Source: Paenibacillus methanolicus | GTDB taxonomy: Bacteria > Bacillota > Bacilli > Paenibacillales > Paenibacillaceae | Direction: 5' to 3' | DNA length: 64,000 nucleotides | Assembly (NCBI RefSeq): GCF_008124765.1 | Contig: NZ_VNHS01000001.1 | Location: 124,001-188,000, forward strand | Part shown: positions 18,901-28,310 of the stretch, piece by piece | How positions within the stretch are numbered: position 1 is the first letter of the stretch | Layout: the number at the start of each line of letters is the position of its first letter | Position numbers and translations under genes: made by a program | The notes under the pieces: model-generated | The model's input: only the letters and a program-made list of their open reading frames with translations | Told to the model about the DNA's origin: nothing | Database searches by the model: none

Positions 18901-21900
18901 TTGCTCAAAAAAATGGTTCCTTTGACTTTGGCCGTCTCCATGGTATCCGGCCTGCTGTCCGGTATCGCGGCCGCCGACGCGCCGCAGACCGCGTCGGCCA
19001 CGGCGACCGTGTTATTGCCGGCTTTCCCCGGCGCCGAAGGCGGTGGCATGTATACGACGGGCGGACGCGGCGGAGAAGTGTATGAAGTGACGACGCTGGC
19101 GGATTCCGGGCCGGGCTCGCTGCGGGAAGGCGTCGCCAAGAGCAATACGACGATCGTCTTCCGCGTCGGCGGCACGATTCACCTGCAGTCGCCGCTGAAG
19201 ATTACCGGATCCAACCTGACCATTGCCGGACAGACGGCGCCGGGCGACGGCATCACGGTGTCCGATTACGCCACCTATTTCGAAGCCGACAACCTCATCG
19301 TGCGCTACATGCGGTTCCGGCTCGGCGACCGCTATATGAGCGAGGACGACGCGTTCGGCGGACGCTATCATAAGAACATCATCATCGATCACAGCTCGTT
19401 CAGCTGGTCCGTGGACGAAGTGCTGAGCATGTACGTCAACGAGAATACGACCGTGCAATGGTCGATCATCTCCGAGAGCATGCTGATGACCTCTCATCAG
19501 AAAGGCCGGCACGGATACGGCGGCATTTGGGGCGGCAACAACGCGTCGTTCCATCATAATCTGATCGCGCACAACGTGAGCCGTAATCCGCGTTTTGCCG
19601 GCTCGCCTGGTTTTCCGGTTGATATGTACAACAATATCATCTACGACTGGGGCTTCTTCTCCGCCTACGGGGGCGAGGAGGGCAACTACAACCTGCGCGA
19701 CAACTACTTCAAATACGGGCCGAGCACGTGGCGTTCCGTGCGCGACCAAGTGTTCGTCGGCGTGAGCGCGAATACGCGAATTTACATCGGCGGCAACGTG
19801 ATGGATGGCTCGCCGGAGGTGACCGCGGACAATTGGAAAGGCGTCGGCGACGTCGCGAATCCAGCGTCCGTCTTAAGCGAGCCTGTCCAGATGCCGAATC
19901 CGGCCAATCCGGAATCCGCGGAAGCGGCTTACGAGCACGTGCTCGCCTCCGCCGGCGCGATCGTGCCGAAGCGGGACGCGATCGATGCCCGGGTCGTGCA
20001 GGAGACGAAGGACCGCGCGGGGCGTCACATCAACTCCCAGAAGGAAGTCGGGGGGTATCTCGAGTTCCCGGAGACGGTCTCGACGCATGCGGACGATGAC
20101 CATGACGGCATGCCGAATGAATGGGAGCAGGCGAACGGACTCAATCCGAACGAGGCCTCGGACCGCAACGGCATCCATGCTTCCGGATATACGAACTTGG
20201 AAGTTTACCTGAACGGCATTAAAGGGAACGGTTCGCTTAATCCGACGGCGGCCATCGTCTCTCCGGCTGATCATACGACGGTAACGGAAGGCTCCACCGT
20301 CAACCTAAACGCGACGGCATCCGATCCCGACGGCAACGTGGCGAAGGTGGAATTTTACGCGAACGATCAGAAGCTGGGCGAAGATACGACGGCTCCCTAT
20401 TCGTTCGAATGGAAAAACGCGCGGGACGGCAGCTATTACGTGACGGCTCGGGCGATCGATGACACGGGCACGGCGACGCAGTCCAGCAATGTCGGGATTC
20501 ACGTGAACAAGATGGGCAGCACCCAGCCTTGGAAGTCGGCCGACGTCGGGACGCCGGGGATCAAAGGCCATACCCAGCTGGGCGAGAGCGCATCGGATGT
20601 GACCGTCAAGTCGGCTGGCGATATTGGCGGCCGCGAGGACCATTTTCAATACGCGTACCAGAAGCTGACGGGCAACGGCGAGATCGTGGCTCAAGTGCAT
20701 CGTATCACGGCGACGGACGACGAGTCGGAAGCCGGCGTCATGATTCGGGACAGCTTGGATAAGAGCGCCAAATTCGTCGCGCTTATGGCCTCCTATGTGA
20801 AATATGGCAAAAAGAGCATCGTGCTGAAGCGGCAATCCGATGGCGGCCAAGCGCAGCGAGTCGAACCCGAAGCGTTCATCAACACGCCGTATTGGATAAA
20901 GCTCGTTCGGTTAGGCAACCAATTCACGGCGCTAGCCTCGATCGACGGCATGGATTGGGCGGTCGTGGATTCGTCCGATATCACGATGGGGGAGACCGTC
21001 TATTTCGGCCTGGCTGCGGATGCTTCCAAGGCGGACGACGACGTGAACAAATATAATGCTTCCGTATTCTCGAACGCGGCCGTAAAGCCGCTCGACGCGG
21101 ATTATCCGCTTGCTCCGACCGGGGTACAGGCGACGGCAGGCATCAAGTCCGTCAACCTGACCTGGAACGAAGCGCAATCCGCGGCAGCCTACAACGTCTA
21201 CCGCGGCGAAATTCCGGGAGGTCCGTTCGCGCAGATCGCGGAGGGCGTGACGGCGACGACGTACGCGGATGCCGGACTTGCGCCGGGCATGACGTATTAC
21301 TATTACGTGACCGCGCACAACGCGAAAGGCACGAGCTTCAACTCGGACGTCGTCAGCGCGATTGCGGAAGGCGATCCCGAGACGCTCTATATGATCGACG
21401 ACGATTTCGAAGACGCGGCGACCGACGCGACGCCGGAGGGGTATACGTTCGCGCCCGTACCGGCGGATGCCGACCATAAGGTCGTAGCCGCCGCGATTCC
21501 GACAGGCACGACGGGTAATGCCTCGTCCAAAGCGCTGCTGCTGTACGACAACGCGGTCGGAAGCTCGGAGCTGTTCCGCAAATTCGCGCCGCAGACCGGC
21601 AAATTCGTCTTTGAGGCCGATCTGACCTCGCCTGGTTGGCCGGGAACGTCCACGGTGCTGAACCTGCAGGACGAGAACGGCACCAAGACGGCGCTGTCCA
21701 TCCAGCTTCGCAAGCCGACCGTTCCTGCCGCGGAACCGAATTACACGCTAGTGTATAAGCGGAACGGCGCGGACGTGAAGCTTGTCGACCCGCCTGCCAA
21801 CAACCAGTGGATCAACCTGAAGATCGTGGCGAACGTCGCGGCCCAGACGGCCGACATCTTCATCGATAACAAGCTCGCGGCGGATGACGCGCCGCTCGAG

Positions 21901-24846
21901 GCGGATTTCCGGACGCTGGGCATCGGCCGCCTCTCGGCGAAGACGCCGGGCACGGGCAAGGGCACGATCTACTATGACAACGTGAAGCTGTATGTCGAAC
22001 CGGTCGAAAGCCCGAACGGGCTGTCCGCGCTTCCGGGCAACGGCAAAGTCCAATTGGCGTGGACGGCGGCCGAAGGCGCGTCCACCTATGCGATCAAGCG
22101 GAGCGAGACGGACGGCGGACCTTACGCGGAGATCGCCGCGGGAGTGACGGACGTCACGTATATTGACGAGTCGGTGCAGAATGAGACGACTTACTACTAC
22201 ATCGTGACGGCGGTCGGGTCCACGGGCGAGAGCGGCCCTTCCAATCAAGCCGTCGTAACGCCGTCCACGGCTGCCGTCAAGCCGGCGGCGCCTGCGGGAC
22301 TTGCGGCTTCGCCGCGCAGCGGGCAGGCGGATCTGCAATGGCAGGCCGTCGACAACGCGATTCACTACACGGTCAAGCGGAGCGCGAATCCGGAAGGCCC
22401 TTACGCGAACGTCGCTTCCAACATCGCCGCGACGACGTATCGGGACGGCGGATTGGACAACGGCACGACGTACTATTACGTCGTTACCGCGTCGAGCATC
22501 GGCGGGGAGAGCGACAATTCCGCCGCCGCGACAGTCACGCCTGCGATGGAGCTGAATACGCCGGTCGTTACCGCTACCGGGAATGCGACCGGCGTGCAGT
22601 TGACGTGGGAGAGCATCGCGGGTGCCGCCTCGTATGAGATCATCCGCGCGGATTCGCTCGGCGGACCCTATACGGTAATTGCGGACAACGTCGCCGGCAC
22701 GACGTCCACGGACGTCGGTCTGACGGATGGTCAACCGTATTACTACAAGGTCGCCGCCGTGAACGACGCCGTGCGCAGCTTGGCTTCCAATCCGGTAGGC
22801 GCTCGTTACGTGGCCAATGGCGACTTGCCCGCGGTTCCGTCCGATCTGGCCGCGACGCCTGGAGATGGCAGCATATCGCTGCGATGGGGAGCTGTTGCCG
22901 GCGCGTCAACTTATACCGTGAAACGAGGCGTATCGCCATCCGGCCCGTTCGCGGTCGTTGCGAGCGATCTGACGGAATCGGCTTTCGCGGATTCGGGCTT
23001 GGTGAATGGCACCGCTTACTATTATATCGTCTCGGCTTCCAATGCGGCGGGCGAGGGCGGATCGTCGGCTATCGTTCGCGAGGTGCCGGCTGTAGTTCTT
23101 ACGGTCGCGGCTGACGGCAGCGGACAATATACGAAGGTACAGGATGCGATTAACGCCGTGCCGAACAATAGCGCGGTGCCGACGATTATCCGGATCAAGA
23201 ACGGGACTTACCGCGAGAAGCTGGACCTCTCTTCCGCCAAGACCAACGTGCGCATGATCGGCGAGAGCCGGGAAGGCACGATCCTGATCTATGGCGATGC
23301 CGCCAGCACGCTCGATGCCAACGGCAACCCGCTCGGCACCTCGAACAGCTACAGCTTCCGCGTGCAGGGCAGCGGATTTACGGCGGAGCATCTGACGATT
23401 CAGAACGATGCGGGCATGGACGCCGGTCAAGCGGTGGCGCTCTACGCGAACGCGGATCGGCTGACGTTCCGCGACGTTAGCCTGAAGGGACACCAAGACA
23501 CGCTGTACGCGAACAACGGCCGTCATTATTATGTCGATAGTTATATTGAAGGCACGGTCGATTTCATCTTCGGCAACGCGACGGCCGTATTCGAGAACAA
23601 TACGATTCACAGCTTGAGAGGTGGATACGTTACGGCGGCATCCACGGGCGCGAGCAATACGGGGTACGTGTTCGTGAACAGCCGGATTACGGCGGACGAA
23701 GGCGTGACCGGCGTAGCGCTCGGACGGCCATGGCGCGGCGATGCGAACGTAATCTATATCAACAGCTACTTGGGTTCCCATATTACGCCGGAAGGCTGGA
23801 ACAACTGGGGCAACGCCAACAACGAGAAGACGGCGCGATACGGCGAGTTTGCCAGTTACGGACCGGGCGCGAATCCGAAGAGCCGGTTCAGCTGGACGAA
23901 GCAGCTGACCGCGGAAGAAGCAGCCGTCTATGCGAGCGATAACCTTCTGGCGGGAAGCGACCAATGGAATCCGAGGCAAGTATATGGATATGCTGTCGAG
24001 GATATGAGTAACAACTCGCCTTCGATCCAAGTTCAAGGGCCTTCGTCGGCCACGGCCGGCGGGGCGGCATTCGACCTCGGATACGGGCTGGCTTCGGTGG
24101 AAGAAGACGTGCTCGCGCAAGATATTGGCGTGACGTTCGACGCCGATCAGTTCGAATTCGTCGGCGTCGTTTCGGTGGACGAATCGAAATTCGTCGTCGT
24201 CGATCACGCCCAATCTCAACCTGGCAACCTGCGCATACTCGGCGTTCATGTCGGCGAGGGGCAGACGACACCTAACGGCAAGCTGCTCAAGCTGACGTTC
24301 AAGGTTAGAGCGAGCGCGGTGCAGGGCAACCAGACGATCGCATTTGACTTGACCAAAGCTACTGGCGAAGGCGTCGAATCGCAGATTCCGAGCAAATCGT
24401 TCACGATCAAAGTATCGGCCGTCGCGGATAAAGCGGCGCTTAACGCGCTTATCGCGAAGGCGCAGCAAGCGCACGACGCCGCCGTAGAAGGCAGCCGGGT
24501 CGGCCAATATCCGGCCGGCGCGAAGGCGAAGCTTCAAGCGGCGATCGATCAAGCGCGAACGGTGGCCGCGAACGATGCCGCGACGAGCGCGCAAGTGGAA
24601 CAGGCGATCCAGACGCTGGATGCGGCGCTGAACGTCTTCCAAGCCTCCGTTATCGCGAACGTGCCCGGCGACAACAACAACGACGGCAGCTTGACGATCG
24701 GCGACCTGGCGCTGATGGCCAAGTCGTACGGCAAGACGAGCGCCGATGCGCAGTGGGAGACGATCAAGCAGCGCGATTTGAACGCCGACGGCAAAATCGA
24801 TATTGTGGATTTGACGATGATGGCGCGGCAGATTATGAACTGGTAG
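18901..24846 (+). CDS. Bifunctional secreted pectate lyase/pectinesterase with cohesin-like and dockerin modules
   Basis: A 1981-residue exported pectinase started by TTG 18901, with GGAGG 8 bp upstream. Order: signal peptide (1-25); PL1-type pectate lyase (about 37-430, with YTTGGRGG, IIIDHSSFSW and SRNPRFAG); Ig-like Big_7 (447-538); DUF1349-like sandwich (540-735); Fn3 (737-824); LamG-like sandwich (825-1030); four Fn3 (1036-1398); CE8 pectinesterase (1399-1695, with GHQDTLY, VDFIFGNA and LGRPW carrying the catalytic Gln/Asp/Arg); cohesin-like (1703-1840); FIVAR-like helical linker (1841-1918); type-I dockerin (1921-1981) with two intact calcium loops, DNNNDGSLTIGD and DLNADGKIDIVD. Demethylation by CE8 produces the substrate of the lyase, so both steps act on one pectin chain. 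It ends the transporter operon. Confidence 0.92.
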   Translation: MLKKMVPLTLAVSMVSGLLSGIAAADAPQTASATATVLLPAFPGAEGGGMYTTGGRGGEVYEVTTLADSGPGSLREGVAKSNTTIVFRVGGTIHLQSPLKITGSNLTIAGQTAPGDGITVSDYATYFEADNLIVRYMRFRLGDRYMSEDDAFGGRYHKNIIIDHSSFSWSVDEVLSMYVNENTTVQWSIISESMLMTSHQKGRHGYGGIWGGNNASFHHNLIAHNVSRNPRFAGSPGFPVDMYNNIIYDWGFFSAYGGEEGNYNLRDNYFKYGPSTWRSVRDQVFVGVSANTRIYIGGNVMDGSPEVTADNWKGVGDVANPASVLSEPVQMPNPANPESAEAAYEHVLASAGAIVPKRDAIDARVVQETKDRAGRHINSQKEVGGYLEFPETVSTHADDDHDGMPNEWEQANGLNPNEASDRNGIHASGYTNLEVYLNGIKGNGSLNPTAAIVSPADHTTVTEGSTVNLNATASDPDGNVAKVEFYANDQKLGEDTTAPYSFEWKNARDGSYYVTARAIDDTGTATQSSNVGIHVNKMGSTQPWKSADVGTPGIKGHTQLGESASDVTVKSAGDIGGREDHFQYAYQKLTGNGEIVAQVHRITATDDESEAGVMIRDSLDKSAKFVALMASYVKYGKKSIVLKRQSDGGQAQRVEPEAFINTPYWIKLVRLGNQFTALASIDGMDWAVVDSSDITMGETVYFGLAADASKADDDVNKYNASVFSNAAVKPLDADYPLAPTGVQATAGIKSVNLTWNEAQSAAAYNVYRGEIPGGPFAQIAEGVTATTYADAGLAPGMTYYYYVTAHNAKGTSFNSDVVSAIAEGDPETLYMIDDDFEDAATDATPEGYTFAPVPADADHKVVAAAIPTGTTGNASSKALLLYDNAVGSSELFRKFAPQTGKFVFEADLTSPGWPGTSTVLNLQDENGTKTALSIQLRKPTVPAAEPNYTLVYKRNGADVKLVDPPANNQWINLKIVANVAAQTADIFIDNKLAADDAPLEADFRTLGIGRLSAKTPGTGKGTIYYDNVKLYVEPVESPNGLSALPGNGKVQLAWTAAEGASTYAIKRSETDGGPYAEIAAGVTDVTYIDESVQNETTYYYIVTAVGSTGESGPSNQAVVTPSTAAVKPAAPAGLAASPRSGQADLQWQAVDNAIHYTVKRSANPEGPYANVASNIAATTYRDGGLDNGTTYYYVVTASSIGGESDNSAAATVTPAMELNTPVVTATGNATGVQLTWESIAGAASYEIIRADSLGGPYTVIADNVAGTTSTDVGLTDGQPYYYKVAAVNDAVRSLASNPVGARYVANGDLPAVPSDLAATPGDGSISLRWGAVAGASTYTVKRGVSPSGPFAVVASDLTESAFADSGLVNGTAYYYIVSASNAAGEGGSSAIVREVPAVVLTVAADGSGQYTKVQDAINAVPNNSAVPTIIRIKNGTYREKLDLSSAKTNVRMIGESREGTILIYGDAASTLDANGNPLGTSNSYSFRVQGSGFTAEHLTIQNDAGMDAGQAVALYANADRLTFRDVSLKGHQDTLYANNGRHYYVDSYIEGTVDFIFGNATAVFENNTIHSLRGGYVTAASTGASNTGYVFVNSRITADEGVTGVALGRPWRGDANVIYINSYLGSHITPEGWNNWGNANNEKTARYGEFASYGPGANPKSRFSWTKQLTAEEAAVYASDNLLAGSDQWNPRQVYGYAVEDMSNNSPSIQVQGPSSATAGGAAFDLGYGLASVEEDVLAQDIGVTFDADQFEFVGVVSVDESKFVVVDHAQSQPGNLRILGVHVGEGQTTPNGKLLKLTFKVRASAVQGNQTIAFDLTKATGEGVESQIPSKSFTIKVSAVADKAALNALIAKAQQAHDAAVEGSRVGQYPAGAKAKLQAAIDQARTVAANDAATSAQVEQAIQTLDAALNVFQASVIANVPGDNNNDGSLTIGDLALMAKSYGKTSADAQWETIKQRDLNADGKIDIVDLTMMARQIMNW

Positions 24847-24890
24847 CGGAATAAGGCACGCGGCGATGGCTGCGAGTCGCAGAATGAGAG

Positions 24891-24925
24891 GAACCCCATG
24901 TCTTGTTGGAGACATGGGGTTCTTT
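24891..24925 (+). terminator. Intrinsic terminator of the pectin operon
   Basis: GAACCCCATGTCT pairs perfectly with AGACATGGGGTTC around a 6-nt loop, followed by a short T-rich tail, 45 bp after the stop codon. Confidence 0.8.
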
Positions 24926-25057
24926 GTATTGGCGGATTCAACTATTGAACGGAACACTAGGACACTTCAATAGAGAACAAACAGCACTAGGCTTTCTTGA
25001 CTTCATTGGCGTATAGTGGAAATAGGAACTTGCTAGTCACAATCAGGGAATGGGGAG

Positions 25058-25561
25058 TTGCACATACAACGCCAATTAGATCGTTTAATCGCAGAGAACG
25101 CAATCGATGACGCTATAGTTATCATTCAATCCATCGGTAATATGAAAGAAGCTTCCCTATTGGATACGTTAATTAAGCACTTGCAGTCAACAGAGAATAA
25201 TAAATTGAGGAATGAAATTGCGCTGGCTCTGTCGGATATCGGACACAACGCAGCGGTTGAACCAATAATCGAAGTCTTAGTCCGCCCGAAAACCAAGGGG
25301 AGCAGAGGGACCTTATTATATGCGTTAGAAAATCTCGAGTATTTCTCTCATATCGAAACCATAACCGGCTTTATTGGCGACGATACCTTCGAGGCAAGTT
25401 TACAATCGTTGTTGTTGTTAGAACATGTAATCGATAATCTGTCTGACGTTGAGAAAGAAAGGTGTCGGAATATCATTGAACCGAAATTGAAGAAGAAAAA
25501 TAACGAAATTCTCGAAGAGGCGCTTGAACGATTAGCCCAAGGTTCTTTGTTTCTTACGTAA
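25058..25561 (+). CDS. HEAT-repeat-like helical protein
   Basis: A 167-residue protein of paired helices with HEAT-like repeats (for example LRNEIALALSDIGHNAAVEPIIEVL, given here only as positions 54-78, then 79-105). It has no signal peptide or catalytic motif; proteins of this fold usually act as binding scaffolds. The TTG start at 25058 is the only start between an in-frame TAG (25034) and the body of the protein; AGGGA at 25045 is the likely ribosome site. The stretch is visibly more AT-rich than its neighbours, and the gene is isolated between two carbohydrate loci, hinting at separate origin. Confidence 0.65.
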   Translation: MHIQRQLDRLIAENAIDDAIVIIQSIGNMKEASLLDTLIKHLQSTENNKLRNEIALALSDIGHNAAVEPIIEVLVRPKTKGSRGTLLYALENLEYFSHIETITGFIGDDTFEASLQSLLLLEHVIDNLSDVEKERCRNIIEPKLKKKNNEILEEALERLAQGSLFLT

Positions 25562-25784
25562 TAGGTGGTTTAGCCTAGTTCGCCGCGTCCCGCGCGAAAG
25601 GATTCCTCGATCGACTCGCTTGTGATTAAGCTTCCATAGCGTAAATATACATGAATATCGAACAGATCGCCGAGGGACAAGGTATTGCGTTGACGATGAT
25701 GGGGGTGCGAGATATACTTTGGCTATCTATACGAGGTAAAACTTGGCATATGGCAAGTAACTCGAACAGAGAGTCGGTGGAATC

Positions 25785-28016
25785 ATGAAGAAGATCCGAT
25801 CGTTGTTCGACTTCCGGTTGAAATCGGTCTCTTTTTTTCTGCAGCTCGTGATCGGTTTTTTAGGTATCATTCTGCTGCTGGTATCCTTGACCCTATACGC
25901 CGTATCGGTACAGAAGAACAACGTCAGACAGGAAGTCGTCAAATACAATACCCTCTTGCTCCGCAATACGATGGACAGCTACGAGAAACATTTCAAGCTG
26001 ATCGAGAAGCACATGCATGTGTTCTATTACAGCGATTACGTCCAGCAGCTGCAGCGAGAACCCCACTATACGAATTCCCCCGAAGTCATCAAGAACATTC
26101 AAACTTGGGTATCCAACCCCTATCTTTTCATTGACAATATCGTCTTCTATTCGAATAAACATCAGTTCGTCTTGGAGAAGGGCACCACGACGACACCCGA
26201 TATTATGTTCGACGTGTTCCTTGCCAGCGAGCGATATCCCAAAGGATTTTGGGCGGAGCAGTTTGAAGAAACGTATAACAGCCGGGTTTTCCCGGCCGAC
26301 CGCTTCTATACGAATTTGTTTCGGAGCCGAGCGAGCGAGCTTGGCGAATACATCCCCATCGTGTTCAAACCCGGCCGAAGTCAAGATTTCTACATGGCGG
26401 TGTTCCTGAACGCCAAGAAAATGTACGAGGCCTTCCATCAGTCGAGCAACGAGGATTTGATCATCTTCAACGAACAAGGAGATACGATATTCAGCCGAGC
26501 GGGAAGCGAGTCCGCGGTCCCGCTGCGCGAGCTGAAGCCGCAAGGCGAACCCTACTTCAGCCGAGCCGATCAATACTTCTTCTATATGACGGGCAAAGAC
26601 AGCCGGATGACGTATCTTCATCGGCTTCCCGTATCCGACTTGGCTTCTCAGACCAGGTTAAACCTGACGATGGTGATGGTGATCGTAGCGGTCGTCTTGT
26701 TGAGCATTCTCATTTCGTTCCTCCTAGCCGCGCGCATGAATACGCCGCTCAAGCGGTTGATTCAGTCGATTCGAGGAGCGAGCGATTCCGAGCCTTACCG
26801 GTCGCATATTCAGGAGTTCGATTTAATCGGCAGTCAGATGAGCGATAAGAAGAAGATTTTGAAGCAGTGGGCGTTTATCAATTACTTGAAAGATATTCGA
26901 AACCAAGATTCCGAAACCGCCAAGCTCGACTTTTCGGATAAGGCATTCGTATTCGTGCTGTTTCATGTCGTGGAGAAGCACGCCTCGTCCGGCGTTCGCG
27001 GCTCGTTCCCAAGCTGGCTGTATTACATCAAAGTATTCGTCGAAGTCGGATTCAGCCGCAGTTTCCCGGAAGCGGTGACGATCCAAATCGAACACAACCA
27101 AATTCTAAGTCTCGTCTTCCTGGAGGACGAGCATCATCTGCGGAAGCTAAGAGATCAGCTGGACGAGATGAAAATCGTATTCGACCAGGATCGGGACAGC
27201 GGCGTGATTACGATCGCGATGACTTCCACGTTCCATCACTTCAATCAGGTTCCGACTGCCTATAAGGAAGCTCATGAGCGTGTCGGCTATCGCAGGTTGA
27301 TCGACGAAACGCAGATTGTGGACACGTCTTCGGTTATAACGGAGGCGCTCGGGTTCTCGCCAGAGCAGGATAAAGAATTTCGAGCCAATCTAAAAGCCGG
27401 GAACGCCAAAGCGCTAACCGAGCTGCTGGAGCGCTTCTTCGCGCAGTGGCGCGACTGCCCGATTCATGCCGGCGCCTGGCTCAGGTTTGCCGAGACGGAG
27501 ATGGTTCGCATTCGGCAAGCGCTATCCTACGACGTGATGAATCCATCCACCTTGGACGAAATTCTGGCGAACGCGGAGGAGAAGCTTCAGCGGTGCGTGA
27601 CCGTACACGAGCTGGAGTCGCTGCTTGCGGATTGGGTGAAGCGGATCGCGGAGGTCATTCAGCAGAAGAAGGAACGGAAGGATGCCATTATCTCTTTCGT
27701 CATGGAATATGTCGGCGCGAACTTGGAGCACGACATCTATTTGCAAACGTTAGCCGACAAGCTGAATATTAGCAGCGGTTATTTATCCTCTTACTTCAAG
27801 GAGAAGACGGGCGTCAATTTGGTGGAGTACATCAATGAGACCCGGATCCAAAAAGCGACGGACCTGTTGGCGGATAGTCAACTGAAAATTCAGGACGTGG
27901 CAGAGGCGGTCGGTTATCGGAATATTACGTCCTTCAACCGGATGTTCAAGAAATATACGGGTCTCAAACCGAGCGACTTCCGAAAAAACCGGGAACCGCG
28001 GTCGGAAAGCATGTGA
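25785..28016 (+). CDS. Membrane-bound AraC-family sensor-regulator
   Basis: A 743-residue protein with the same plan as the 10975 regulator: TM1 (about 17-40), extracellular sensor region (about 41-290), TM2 (about 293-316), a cytoplasmic linker of about 300 residues, and a C-terminal AraC helix-turn-helix pair (about 640-738, ending YTGLKPSDFRKNREP). The start at ATG 25785 has a weak GGTGGA 6 bp upstream. It is followed by a terminator and then by a binding-protein/permease/lyase operon that it presumably controls. The direct target and ligand cannot be read from sequence. Confidence 0.88.
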   Translation: MKKIRSLFDFRLKSVSFFLQLVIGFLGIILLLVSLTLYAVSVQKNNVRQEVVKYNTLLLRNTMDSYEKHFKLIEKHMHVFYYSDYVQQLQREPHYTNSPEVIKNIQTWVSNPYLFIDNIVFYSNKHQFVLEKGTTTTPDIMFDVFLASERYPKGFWAEQFEETYNSRVFPADRFYTNLFRSRASELGEYIPIVFKPGRSQDFYMAVFLNAKKMYEAFHQSSNEDLIIFNEQGDTIFSRAGSESAVPLRELKPQGEPYFSRADQYFFYMTGKDSRMTYLHRLPVSDLASQTRLNLTMVMVIVAVVLLSILISFLLAARMNTPLKRLIQSIRGASDSEPYRSHIQEFDLIGSQMSDKKKILKQWAFINYLKDIRNQDSETAKLDFSDKAFVFVLFHVVEKHASSGVRGSFPSWLYYIKVFVEVGFSRSFPEAVTIQIEHNQILSLVFLEDEHHLRKLRDQLDEMKIVFDQDRDSGVITIAMTSTFHHFNQVPTAYKEAHERVGYRRLIDETQIVDTSSVITEALGFSPEQDKEFRANLKAGNAKALTELLERFFAQWRDCPIHAGAWLRFAETEMVRIRQALSYDVMNPSTLDEILANAEEKLQRCVTVHELESLLADWVKRIAEVIQQKKERKDAIISFVMEYVGANLEHDIYLQTLADKLNISSGYLSSYFKEKTGVNLVEYINETRIQKATDLLADSQLKIQDVAEAVGYRNITSFNRMFKKYTGLKPSDFRKNREPRSESM

Positions 28017-28023
28017 ATGAATA

Positions 28024-28074
28024 ATGGCGGCAGGCGTGCTGGGGCTAGCTCCCTGAACCTGCCGTCATTTCTTT
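28024..28074 (+). terminator. Intrinsic terminator of the second AraC gene
   Basis: ATGGCGGCAGG pairs with CCTGCCGTCAT (one G.T) across a 23-nt loop that could fold further, followed by TTTCTTT. Confidence 0.75.
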
Positions 28075-28310
28075 ATAATCGGCGCGTAGCGGGTCGTAGT
28101 CGGCAAGAGTGGCAGAGTGGGCTTATTTACGGAACCTTTATCTTTTTTTCATATGTGTAAAATCGTATCGGTTACTAAGCGAACAGCTTATTTACCGGGC
28201 CCTCGCCCCTCGCCTATGCTGGAATGACCAAAGGGGGGATATGGGTTTGCGTCATCTTCGATGAAGTGAAAGCGCTCAACATTCCATGAATGAGAAAAGG
28301 ACGGGGTTCT

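Noticed and set aside
22906..24957. 683-residue minus-strand frame opposite the pectinase
   Set aside because: Arg-rich composition typical of antisense frames of GC-rich genes; the plus-strand product has clear domains.
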